DNA of 64,000 nucleotides from Nemertoderma westbladi (lineage: Eukaryota; Xenacoelomorpha; Nemertodermatida; Nemertodermatidae): contig JAUCBJ010006410.1 of NCBI GenBank assembly GCA_032718475.1, positions 16,443 to 80,442 on the forward strand, written 5' to 3'. Within the stretch, counting starts at the first letter, position 1, and each line of letters starts with the position of its first letter. The position numbers were made by a program, and so were the translations under genes. Of this stretch, positions 54,808 through 64,000 are shown piece after piece. The notes beneath the pieces are model-generated. The model was not told the DNA's origin. It worked only from the letters and a program-made list of their open reading frames with translations, and did not search any database.

Positions 54808-57800
54808 ATGTCATCTGTAGGAATTACTTTGAGACTCCGAGGATTGTCATGGTCTGCAGCTGCAAGGGATATCAGGGCATTTTTTGCAGGAATCTCTATA
54901 CCTGATGGTGGTGTCCACATTATTGGTGGGGATAATGGTGAAGCTTTTATCACATTTAATAATGATAGTGATTTTCATGCTGCAATGCAAAGAAACGGTG
55001 GTGTAATTCATAACTCACCTGTAAGCCTGACTTTGAGCTCTAAGGATGAAATGAATTACATAATCAAATGTGTTAGAAACAATGCTTCTATTCCCGATCC
55101 AAGTTTGAGTAAATCCTCGTATGGTGCAGTATCTGGGGAGAGTACATCACCAGAAAAATTGATGTCTGGAGGTAACAGGATTGATGATAGTAGGGAGGCT
55201 ATGCATGGCGTTAAACATTCTTCAGCTTATGATGATAATAATGCAACCAGAACTAGACTACATGCGGACTCACATTTCGGGTTGGCTACAGATAACTTTA
55301 TACAACAGTGGTCATCAAGTGGATCCTCTGTAAAGCAAAGAGAATCTATAGTCAGAGCTCATGACAAGGAGAGCATTACTCATCAGCAAAATGTTCAAGA
55401 GGTTTATTCAACATTAATTGACGATAACTCAGGTCAGCAATTGAAACTAAATCGTGATAACAATATGTGGAATACAGAAGATCATCTTAGATCTACCCAG
55501 CATCATCCCAATGTTACTCCTAGGGAGTCTTCTGTTATGCATTTTCAATCCGAATTAAGAGGAAAACAAACTACCATGGTTGACTTACAGCCTCCCAGGC
55601 TGGAAAAACCTGATAGACAATTTGATGTTGGAGTTGTCCCATACTCTATGAATGCTCCACCAATGCATTCTCAACAGAAATGGGATACTCCTATGAGTGA
55701 TGCAAATGACAGACAGCACTGGCAAGGTCCTGGGGCCACTAAAAGTTATAAAAACATTGACCCTGTTCCATGGCATCAGAGTCCATCTCATCTGGGAAGT
55801 TCACATTCATCAAATCAGGGTGGACATATTCCTGAAGCGAAATCTTTGATCCAGGGTGGATTGCCTCCCCTCCAGATTCAGAACAACCAACATAATTCTG
55901 CAATAAATGTTAGGGAAAACATTACACAAGGACATGATTGTGATATCTATGACAATGATGGTGAAGGTGATATTCCTTTTCTGGATGAAAAACGGGTCTC
56001 TGGTTCTATTATGGGTTCTCTTCCAGGTTTATTACCTAATAAACCATTCATGAACCGTCATGAAATAGCCCAGGAAAATCAACAACGAAAACCACAATCT
56101 GGAGCTGCTGAGTGGCCTGTTGGTGATGCAGAATGGCCCATTGGTGATGATCGCAGACAATTACAAGGCTTCCATCCAACAATGGTACGGTCAGGGTCTG
56201 ATACCCCTATGCTAAAAGCTTGGTCTGGGGGTGCCCCTCAATACCATCATGGCCTCCCTGTTGATCCTTCAGCGCGAATTAAGATGCCAATAAAGCATGA
56301 TGTTCGGCCACTGATTGATTTCCATCCACGACCAAGGGCACCACCACCACCCCCTTCCGATACCAACACCGCTTTGTTTATAATACGTGATTTACCCATT
56401 GGTGTTCCTCCACATGATTTGCGCAATGTCCTTTCAAAACATAATATTCGGCCTTCCGAAGTTCATATTCGGCCCAACAGATTCGAGCCAGCCAAGGATA
56501 TGGTCGCATTTCTTAAAGTTAATTCTCCTCAAGAAATATCAACATTACTTGCAGTTAGCAGTTTACCCTTTGGTAAAGGTACAATACGTATTAAACAGTG
56601 TCAAGATGCCACATGGCAACTAGAAGTAGTTGAAAAGGGAGGTCTTACTCTTAAACCTTCAAAAACCCCATCATTGCAGTCCCAGCCACCAACTAAGTTC
56701 CAACCACCATTTCAGTCACAACCACCAATGCATCCACAGCCACCAATACCACCACAACTACCCATTCATGGACAACCACATATGCATGGACAGTCGCAGA
56801 TCCATACAAACACAGAACCAATACATGGACAGCCAGCAATGTATAGGAATGGGCAACCACCAATGCAGTCGCAACAATCAATGCAAAGACACCCACAGAT
56901 GCTTGGGCAACCACCAATGCAAGGACAACAACCATTGCCAATGCAGGGACAACCATCATTGCCGATGCAGGCTGGACAACCATCATTGCTGATACAGGGT
57001 CAGCCACCATTGCAGATGCAGGGACAACCAGTAATGCCATTTGATCGAGGACCACCTGCTGCCAAAGGTTTACTCCCAACACCATCACTAAACCAAGCCC
57101 TGAGCAATGATCCTGAACAACGGCCACATAGTGATATTAACATTATTATGGGCTCCCAACAAATACCACAAGCAGTGCGACCACCATTGAACAGAGAACT
57201 GCCTTACCACATGAACAAGCCTCAGACAGTAGATGTTTGTCAAATGGCCCCAGATCCAAGGCTCCAACATGATATCGATGTTCGATTAAATCGAAACAAT
57301 AGTTCTGCTGATTTAATACCTGGTACCAAATTACCATCGCATCCACATCCTAAATCATTGAGTGAAGAATTTGACAGGGACACTTTTAGTAAAAGGGGAG
57401 ATAAGAATAGGCACGAAATTTTGGAGGGCCCAGAGAGTAGGTATCCACAACATGACGTTGTGAAAGGCCTGGAAAGTATGGGCACACGCCATGACATTCC
57501 AAGTGGCCAAGAGAGTAGATACCCACAACATGACATTGCAAAGGGCCAAGAAAGTAGGTTCCTTAGGCATGATATTCTTAAAGATCAAGAGACTCAGCAC
57601 CCACGGGATGGTGCTCCAAAGACTGTTATGAAATGTGTTGCTATTACAAACCTACCACAGAACATCCATGAAGCTGAATTAGAATACATGTACCGGGGAC
57701 TGCGGATAGTTCCTAATGGGATTTATATTGAGAGAGACCGCAGTGGTTACTTGCAGAAAGGTGGATTCGTGTTTATTGAATTTGCTTCAGAAGAGGAACA

Positions 57801-59754
57801 GTGTGATGCTTTACTGAAGGATGGATTAACTGTTGAAGGGGTTCCTGTCTACATGAAAAGTATCTCCAGAGAGGAAGCGTTACTGCGAATTCAAGAGCAT
57901 AAAGATGCCAGTATGGACAGAGATAGGCATTCTAATGGAAATGAATTTCATAAACAATGTAAAAATCGCAAATTAGACAGAGAAGAAAAATCTCTACTAA
58001 ATGATGCCCGTGAGGAGAAAATTCGTAGCTATATTCTGTTGACAAATCTGTCCAGTAAAACAACCAAGAAGTCTCTATGTGGGGGAATTGAGCCATTGCA
58101 CTCAGTATCCTTACATGATATTATTGTTGAAAGCGACGACCATGGTAGATGTCTAGGTCTGGCATATGTACGAAATTTGGGTGAGATTCAAAGTGACAAC
58201 CTGTTGAGAAAAAATAATAGTTCATTTATGGGTAGAACTATAAGAATTGAGCGAGTAACTGATCGGGAGTTGACAGTGAAACTGGAGAAAATCTCTCGAC
58301 GGCGCCACAGCAGGTCTCCTGCACGTCGTAGTAGTCCCAGGGTGCACCAGCACAGTCGGAAGAAAACCAACTCTCCTTCAAGTTCACGGACTAGATCCCC
58401 TAAACGAGCCCGTTTATCACCCAAAATTAAAACCAGATCCCCGATATCAGGTGCCATGAACACAAAATGTTCAGTAAGTATGGAAGATGCCTCCTGTGGG
58501 TTTGTGAGAATATCCCGCTTTCCTGAACCCATTACAGATGAAAGCCTTCGAAAACATCTGAAATGCAATAGCATATTGGATGTTAGCATACACACTGAGG
58601 CTAAACATGGGCGGTGTGCATGGATTAAACTGAAATCCCCTGCTATTGCTAAAGAAATCAGAAAGGAGTTTCATAGAACCATTGTTGAGAACAATAAGAT
58701 TTTTGTAGATATTATGTATCCACGTGAGACTGCAGGGAAGTTCTCAGCGAAGTCACATTCCAATGGCTCAAATAATACTACATTAAGTACTGAAAAGTTG
58801 GACAAACAACCGAAGGCACCATCAGATACACAAGATAATGTTCCAGTAGAAACACAAGAGATTGTACTTGGAGAAACTCAAGAGAATAAACCCCAGGCAC
58901 CAGCTGATAAAGAAGCAATGGTACTTGGGGATACACAAGAGAAGATATCAGGTGATATACAAGATATGGTACAGGTATCATCAACATCAACTGGAAACGA
59001 TGTTGTAAAATTACAAACCAACAAAAATAAAGATGAAATACCAGCCAAAAATATTTCTATGCAAATCCATCCTGATCCATCCATATCATTTTTGGCCAAA
59101 CCAGTTCAACATGCTAATACAGACAAAAAGGGTGATGAAAAATGTATTCTTGTAGCAAAAAATTTGCCTAAAGATGCTGATGAGAAGAAGCTAAAGGGAA
59201 TTTTTTATCATGTAAGGGCAGCCAGTAAATGTTTGTTCATCCCAACTTCTGAGAAAGACAAACAGAATCTCTATATGGTGTTTAATTCTGATGAGCAGGC
59301 CACTAATGTACTTTCTTTAAATGGGAGAATTTTCATGAGAGTGAAATTGGATTTAGCCAGAGTTAGTGCATATGAGTTTGAAGAAGCTGAAAGGGTTAGC
59401 AAGCTTGTCAGCAAAAGCTTAGAAGCACCAACACATAATAGCGTTGTTGGTAAGCCACCAGGATCATTGAAACCGACAGCTAAGGAAGAATTCACCAAAG
59501 GGGCTTTCGTACAGATATCCAACGTTCCAATCACTTACTCTCCAGCCCAGGTGATTGGCATGGCGGGACCTGGTGTCAAATCAGAGACTCTTAAGTTGGC
59601 CTTTAAGGACAGTTGTCTCCACATGGTTATTGGTTATGAGAGTGCGGATGCAGCGTCTGCATCTCTGGAGAAACTTCTGGTAGAGATTACTGATGCCGAA
59701 AAACTTAAACTCGAACAGGTTCGCGTTGGGGTCCTTCCTTCCTCTGCTGTATAA
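54808..59754 (+). CDS. RBM12: RBM12/RBM12B-type multi-RRM RNA-binding protein (1648 aa)
   Basis: The first 90 residues are diagnostic for RBM12/RBM12B: an RLRGLSWSAAARDIRAFF start, IPDGGVHIIGG, GEAFITF and LSSKDEM. RRM-like domains follow at about 520-597, 940-1030 (AITNLPQNI, GGFVFIEF), 1073-1158, 1230-1305, 1444-1525 (LVAKNLP) and a divergent one at 1566-1645. Residues 625-750 are a Pro/Gln/Met-rich low-complexity tract, as in RBM12. Residues 1163-1212 are RS-rich. Residues 1335-1390 have recurring TQE/TQD motifs. The protein is likely nuclear and binds RNA. It is much longer than human RBM12 (932) or RBM12B (1001), with extra RRMs and linkers. A single coding exon is normal for this family. 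Whether it is orthologous to RBM12, RBM12B or their common ancestor cannot be told here. A possible polyadenylation signal is ATTAAA at 59975-59980. Confidence 0.92.
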   Translation: MSSVGITLRLRGLSWSAAARDIRAFFAGISIPDGGVHIIGGDNGEAFITFNNDSDFHAAMQRNGGVIHNSPVSLTLSSKDEMNYIIKCVRNNASIPDPSLSKSSYGAVSGESTSPEKLMSGGNRIDDSREAMHGVKHSSAYDDNNATRTRLHADSHFGLATDNFIQQWSSSGSSVKQRESIVRAHDKESITHQQNVQEVYSTLIDDNSGQQLKLNRDNNMWNTEDHLRSTQHHPNVTPRESSVMHFQSELRGKQTTMVDLQPPRLEKPDRQFDVGVVPYSMNAPPMHSQQKWDTPMSDANDRQHWQGPGATKSYKNIDPVPWHQSPSHLGSSHSSNQGGHIPEAKSLIQGGLPPLQIQNNQHNSAINVRENITQGHDCDIYDNDGEGDIPFLDEKRVSGSIMGSLPGLLPNKPFMNRHEIAQENQQRKPQSGAAEWPVGDAEWPIGDDRRQLQGFHPTMVRSGSDTPMLKAWSGGAPQYHHGLPVDPSARIKMPIKHDVRPLIDFHPRPRAPPPPPSDTNTALFIIRDLPIGVPPHDLRNVLSKHNIRPSEVHIRPNRFEPAKDMVAFLKVNSPQEISTLLAVSSLPFGKGTIRIKQCQDATWQLEVVEKGGLTLKPSKTPSLQSQPPTKFQPPFQSQPPMHPQPPIPPQLPIHGQPHMHGQSQIHTNTEPIHGQPAMYRNGQPPMQSQQSMQRHPQMLGQPPMQGQQPLPMQGQPSLPMQAGQPSLLIQGQPPLQMQGQPVMPFDRGPPAAKGLLPTPSLNQALSNDPEQRPHSDINIIMGSQQIPQAVRPPLNRELPYHMNKPQTVDVCQMAPDPRLQHDIDVRLNRNNSSADLIPGTKLPSHPHPKSLSEEFDRDTFSKRGDKNRHEILEGPESRYPQHDVVKGLESMGTRHDIPSGQESRYPQHDIAKGQESRFLRHDILKDQETQHPRDGAPKTVMKCVAITNLPQNIHEAELEYMYRGLRIVPNGIYIERDRSGYLQKGGFVFIEFASEEEQCDALLKDGLTVEGVPVYMKSISREEALLRIQEHKDASMDRDRHSNGNEFHKQCKNRKLDREEKSLLNDAREEKIRSYILLTNLSSKTTKKSLCGGIEPLHSVSLHDIIVESDDHGRCLGLAYVRNLGEIQSDNLLRKNNSSFMGRTIRIERVTDRELTVKLEKISRRRHSRSPARRSSPRVHQHSRKKTNSPSSSRTRSPKRARLSPKIKTRSPISGAMNTKCSVSMEDASCGFVRISRFPEPITDESLRKHLKCNSILDVSIHTEAKHGRCAWIKLKSPAIAKEIRKEFHRTIVENNKIFVDIMYPRETAGKFSAKSHSNGSNNTTLSTEKLDKQPKAPSDTQDNVPVETQEIVLGETQENKPQAPADKEAMVLGDTQEKISGDIQDMVQVSSTSTGNDVVKLQTNKNKDEIPAKNISMQIHPDPSISFLAKPVQHANTDKKGDEKCILVAKNLPKDADEKKLKGIFYHVRAASKCLFIPTSEKDKQNLYMVFNSDEQATNVLSLNGRIFMRVKLDLARVSAYEFEEAERVSKLVSKSLEAPTHNSVVGKPPGSLKPTAKEEFTKGAFVQISNVPITYSPAQVIGMAGPGVKSETLKLAFKDSCLHMVIGYESADAASASLEKLLVEITDAEKLKLEQVRVGVLPSSAV
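56675..57055 (+). repeat. Low-complexity Pro/Gln/Met coding tract
   Basis: Degenerate repeats of ccaccaatgcag / ggacaaccacca encode QPPMQ/GQP motifs in the RBM12-like protein. The antisense strand is open too, by composition only. Confidence 0.85.
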
Positions 59755-60844
59755 CGTCCAGTCGGGATTGTTGCATTGTAATATAGTTAGGTAGGTATTG
59801 TATTATATTAACTGTGTATTTTGTGTTTGTTCACTACTAATGGTTGGACGGGACAGTCGATCGGAATCTTCAAACATCCCAAAACCGAAGCCAATTGGGC
59901 TAAACAATGGCGTCCGGCACTCTTATACAATCCATGCATCCAAATATATAATATTTGTCATATAATAATTTGAGATTAAAACACATCACTTAACTTTGCA
60001 TGGGATAGCTCAAGAGGCAAATCAATATATAATTACATATTATGCTGTTTCTAGTTACATACTTTTTGCTTTTGGACATTTCTAAAATATTTTTTACTTA
60101 AATTGTGCCCTTGTTATGTATAATGCCAGGCATTTTTTTTTGGTTAGCACTTACCGAATAACAAGATATATCATAACCATTTTTTCGAAGAAATAAGACA
60201 GATGATTATTTCCTTCTGGGCACACTGAATGAATGGCTTGTTTCTTTTTTTCCCATCTGTATGTGCCTTGGATAAGGGCCTTTCATAGGGTTAAAATAGA
60301 CACAGTACCATTCATGTATGATTGCTTTTCTACTAATTACTATTTGGCGAACCGCATAAATTTTCACCCCATATTTGTGTAAAAAATACGTTGCCTTTTT
60401 TTATAATGCAGATTTTCTCCAATTTATGTTTGATGATGACGTTTAATGTTCATTAAATACAATTTTCAATTAGATTTCAGATAATACAAAATATATATAA
60501 ATTCCTGGAAATTTGACAAATTATGACAAAAACTTAAAATTTTAACCCTAATGTCTTACACTCAAAACGAAATTAACATAAAATTCAATATCATTGTTTT
60601 GTTACATGTTTCTCTCTGAATGTTAAATATTAGGTAAGTAAAATATGGTTTGTCTAAATGTTGGTCTAAATTTGTCTAAATATTACCCGGTAATCAATCA
60701 AGATGTTATCCATAAAATTATTTTATACTTCTTTCGGCTTTCCCCTGCAAAGTTTAAAGTGTTCATCTCACTAAAAATAGGATGGATGCGAAGGATGGCA
60801 ATGCTAGGATGAAAAATAAAATAAATCATCGCGATAAGGAAGTT
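59755..60844. other. 3' flank of the RBM12-like gene and non-coding DNA
   Basis: Likely 3' UTR up to the ATTAAA near 59975, then AT-rich DNA with no gene. Confidence 0.45.
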
Positions 60845-61137
60845 TCAAATAACGGACAATATATATACTTTTGCATCGTTAATAATTTGAACCAGAAGTA
60901 GGTACTTCCAAAGCACCGTGACGCAGCTATCACACACGGGGTTGATGCGATTCCGAATTGAGGTTTGTGTCGGTGGGAGATTCGAATACAATATGATACG
61001 GTTTATCTTGTCTGTCATGGTCTGTATATGCGTCATCGATAGTATTTGTAGTCGAGTTAACTGGTTAATCGCAGCTATCTCTATATGGGAATCGTCCCTT
61101 TCTTTAGTGTCATCTGAAACTTCATGGTTTATTAAGT
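60845..61137 (-). CDS. Possible terminal exon of an unknown minus-strand gene
   Basis: The minus-strand frame is open for about 97 codons from a splice-acceptor-like aag at 61138-61140 to TGA at 60845. The translation is amphipathic and protein-like (for example IEIAAINQLTRLQILSMTH, then LPPTQTSIRNRINPVCDSC). The opposite strand is open for 74 codons as well, so the call is weak. No family was recognised and no upstream exon seen. Confidence 0.25.
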
Positions 61138-61142
61138 CTTAA

Positions 61143-62520
61143 TTTAAATTATAATGAATATTCACTAACAGCGATACATTTAAATTGTGAAAGGGATGTA
61201 AATAAATTTATGTTTAATTGACAGTTGAAATATATTCACAAATCTAGTTTCAAACAAATTTCGAGTAAAAACCCTGATTCTCATAATATTATTTAAATAA
61301 AGTGATTCACGAAATAATATAAAATAATGTTACAATTATATATAAATGTTTTTTTTAACGTTAATAAAAAAATTTAAAATACAGAATTTCTTTACACACA
61401 ACCCCTCTTTTTAACAGCATAATGTCATCATTTGGATTATTTACATCCCTTTTGAAGACCACCGAAGTCACTCTGTAAATATATACCCGCAGAAATTTCA
61501 TTTTCAACTTTACACCAATTTTATATAGTCCAGTTCCTTCTGTCTTATTAAATGATCCTTGTTTATGTTTTCTCACATTTTAATTTTATATTTAAATATA
61601 TTTCAGACTAAATTTATGCATCTCATCTGTGATGCAACGAAAGGGGGCCCATTACTGAGTACCATTGGTTATTTATTACCTGTAACTTTATCATTTTGCA
61701 TATTCAATACTTTCTTTTTTTCAATCATTTTCTTAATTGTCGACAAATTTAATACTAATAATAAACACACAAATACATTTCAAAAGTTTGGTTACTTTTG
61801 TGAGTAAATAATGAATATGCTTCCATATCTATAGCTTATATATGTAAAAATTATCCTTGGGAGATATTTTAACCGACAGCAGGAACTGCACAATATATTG
61901 TTATCTGATAGTTAACTGCACTAAATTTTGTATCAACGTTTATTTATCCATCCGTAAAATGATGTCATGCAAATTTTATTTCAAATATGTGTACTTTATT
62001 GTTGATGTCTTTTTACTCCGGGTTAAAGAATCATCCGCGATGATGGACAAATTTCAAAGCTGAAGAAATTCAACTCTAAATCATTCTGTTACTCTATAGA
62101 AAGTCGGCATTTAAATATAATGATAAACTGCTTATTATCATCATCTTGATTGTCAACATAATATTCTCCAGATTACATTTGATTACATTTGATTTTGTTT
62201 TCATTCTTATATATATACTGGTACTACATAAAAATCAGTTAAAATGCATGGGGGTAAATGCAAAATCGTAGTTTATAGTTTACTTATATTATGTTGTCTT
62301 AAAGTTGTATAAATAAGATGGAAACACACACTTTATTCAATATCAGATTAAATTATAATAAATGTGTTTAATTCTTTCTTATTTCATGGTGTTAAATGTG
62401 TGACTTTAAATGATTGTGAAAGGATTCTGAGGATTGTAATAAATTGTTACTATTATTACAAGTTAGATTACTAATTGATGGATTGCTGTAATATATAAAC
62501 ATAAAGTATGCCAACATTTA
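61143..62520. other. AT-rich non-coding stretch
   Basis: Short hydrophobic frames at 61559-61807 and 61857-62063 look like chance openings in AT-rich DNA. Nothing else is supported. Confidence 0.4.
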
Positions 62521-62680
62521 TAATATTTTTTTGTCGCTCACAGCTTTTTGTAAAGTCGGCAATGACATCCACGTGGGATCGAACAGCTGACCTCTGGGTT
62601 GGAAGTCTGGCGTTCTAACCCCACCTGGACGTCATTGCCGACTTTGCAAAAAGTTGTGAGCAACAAAAAGTTATAATAAT
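62521..62680. mobile_element. Palindromic element with a tRNA-Gly-like core
   Basis: Arms of about 57 bp (62521-62577 and 62619-62680) are near-perfect inverted repeats sharing aaagtcggcaatgac. The core, read on the minus strand, resembles a decayed tRNA: ggttagaacgccaga, an anticodon loop cttccaa (62605-62599, anticodon TCC, Gly), aggtc variable region, and gttcgatccc (62585-62576) as B box. Acceptor-like ends gacgtcc and ggatgtc pair over seven bases, but the anticodon and T stems are broken. It is not a working tRNA gene. Confidence 0.65.
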
Positions 62681-64000
62681 ATGCAACCACTCATTCACCC
62701 ATAACATCAATAATAAATTATAAACATTTATAATAAAGTGCTTGAAATGCCATGTGGACGGGTACGTAACTCGAAAATTAAAACTTTTTTTGGGTCAGAC
62801 AAGGCGCGTTATTAAATAAAGTTAGAAGTGTAGAACCTTCCGCACGTAGTTGTATCTCAGGAAGACGACGATATTCTGATATCCGGATGTGTAATTTTAC
62901 AACGACGGTGGTTCGGTTTATCTCGGATTTCGGCTAACTGCTCCAATCCTCGTATCACTTATCTCGTATCATCTCGTATCTGGGGCTTCGAGATTTGAAT
63001 CAATCAATGTGTCTCTTTGAAATAGTCACGCCGTTATTCTAGGGTAGTAATAATAGACTGAAGCCACCGCCACGAGAAGATGCCACGAGGATACTATGAT
63101 TCGGAATCTCCGATTATACTAATAACTCCTACAAGAAATGTGATGGTTCGATATATTGATGTTGTATTATTATACAAATTTTATTTCAAATTATTTGCTT
63201 TGAAACACAGCCACGCTGTTTAGTTATATATGAGAAATCAAATATCCATATTCAATAAAATGGTAAAGTTGTATTATTTTTATTACTCATCATCATCGTG
63301 CCTGCACGGTACTTCACATAGCGTGCCATTTGATGGTCTCCGGTGGGAGTTTGGATTTGACATGACCAAATTGGTTTACTACGGAAGATCCGCAGTGGGC
63401 ACACCTGAGCGGGTGTGGGCTACTCGGAATCCGACGAGGTGGTGCACATATTGACATTTGGCGTATGTACATTTCTTACAGTAGGGGCCACTGGGTTAAG
63501 AGTTTTTACGGTATACTTAATATGATAGCATAAAGAAGAAAGTGTTGGCCTGAAAAATAAATCTGAAAAATAAAACTGGAAAATAAATAGATAAAGTTAC
63601 CCTTTGTCTCTCTCAAGTTGATCTGGATTGGGGCAATGTGAACACTCCTGCAATAATTCAGGTGGTTTGATGAGACTGCTTAAGGGGGTGGGGGGGGGGG
63701 GGGGGGGGGGGCAGCTTCAAGTCTTGTGAATAGTGTAGTCTTGGTTAATTTTTTAATTATACTGTATTCATCCCTATTATTATATTATTCCTATTTGTAT
63801 TCCTGGCTGCCTAATCGTTTATCGCTTGTTTAAATCGATTTATTTATAATGTATTATTATTTTTAGTTATTTCTGTGTAGTTTAATTATAGTATTGACTT
63901 TAGTTTAATATGAAACTTACTATTTATAGATCTTTGATGAGGTTTCTGTATCCCTTCTTATCTTGAGCAAATTAAACAGCTTCCTTGAGGTTTATACCTA
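62681..64000. other. Non-coding stretch to the window edge
   Basis: 62810-63110 is less AT-rich with tctcgtatcatctcgtatc repeats (62964-62984). The minus strand at about 63470-63310 shows fragmentary C-x2-C and HTRSG strings in two frames, which might be a broken zinc-finger exon. A 22-base G run lies at 63690-63711. No gene is supported. Confidence 0.4.

Overview
The window is nuclear DNA of a multicellular animal. The evidence is a set of animal genes recognised from their proteins: PIGQ, lebercilin (LCA5), FANCI and an RBM12/RBM12B-type protein. They sit in AT-rich, non-bacterial DNA full of LINEs, SINEs, foldback elements and minisatellites. A non-vertebrate, probably marine, animal fits best, but the sequence alone does not fix the clade. 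Each of the four recognised genes is one uninterrupted reading frame. That is expected for RBM12 but unusual for FANCI, LCA5 and PIGQ. The reading frames are clearly richer in GC than their surroundings.

Layout. 1-6.0 kb: a compact unit of three plus-strand reading frames (178, about 850 and 360 codons) that I do not recognise. The last has retroviral-nucleocapsid-like CCHC zinc knuckles. 6-10.6 kb: an 850-bp foldback element and a hammerhead-ribozyme motif just after a tRNA-like B box. 10.66-11.7 kb: the catalytic-complex membrane region of PIGQ. 13.4-15.0 kb: a dead LINE reverse transcriptase between inverted repeats. 16.9-18.7 kb: lebercilin, with a textbook RFX X-box 230 bp upstream. 19.7-20.4 kb: a foldback element. 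21.67-25.7 kb: FANCI. 27-33.6 kb: three tandem-repeat arrays. 34.2-39.7 kb: one foldback transposon inserted in the arm of another, each with a 5-bp target duplication. 40.2-41 kb: an 800-bp palindrome. 43.7-48.9 kb: a large foldback holding a decayed LINE, a hAT-like MITE (8-bp duplication) and a piggyBac-like MITE (TTAA). 49.4-49.8 kb: a 118-bp tandem repeat. 51.9-52.5 kb: two tRNA-derived SINE copies with a hammerhead core between the A and B boxes. 54.8-59.8 kb: the RBM12-like gene. 59.8-64 kb: mostly featureless, with a tRNA-Gly-like palindrome.

The host genes have unrelated jobs: GPI-anchor synthesis, cilia, DNA crosslink repair and RNA binding. They look like independent neighbours, not a cluster. 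The items most worth following are the hammerhead-bearing SINEs and the three-frame zinc-knuckle unit.
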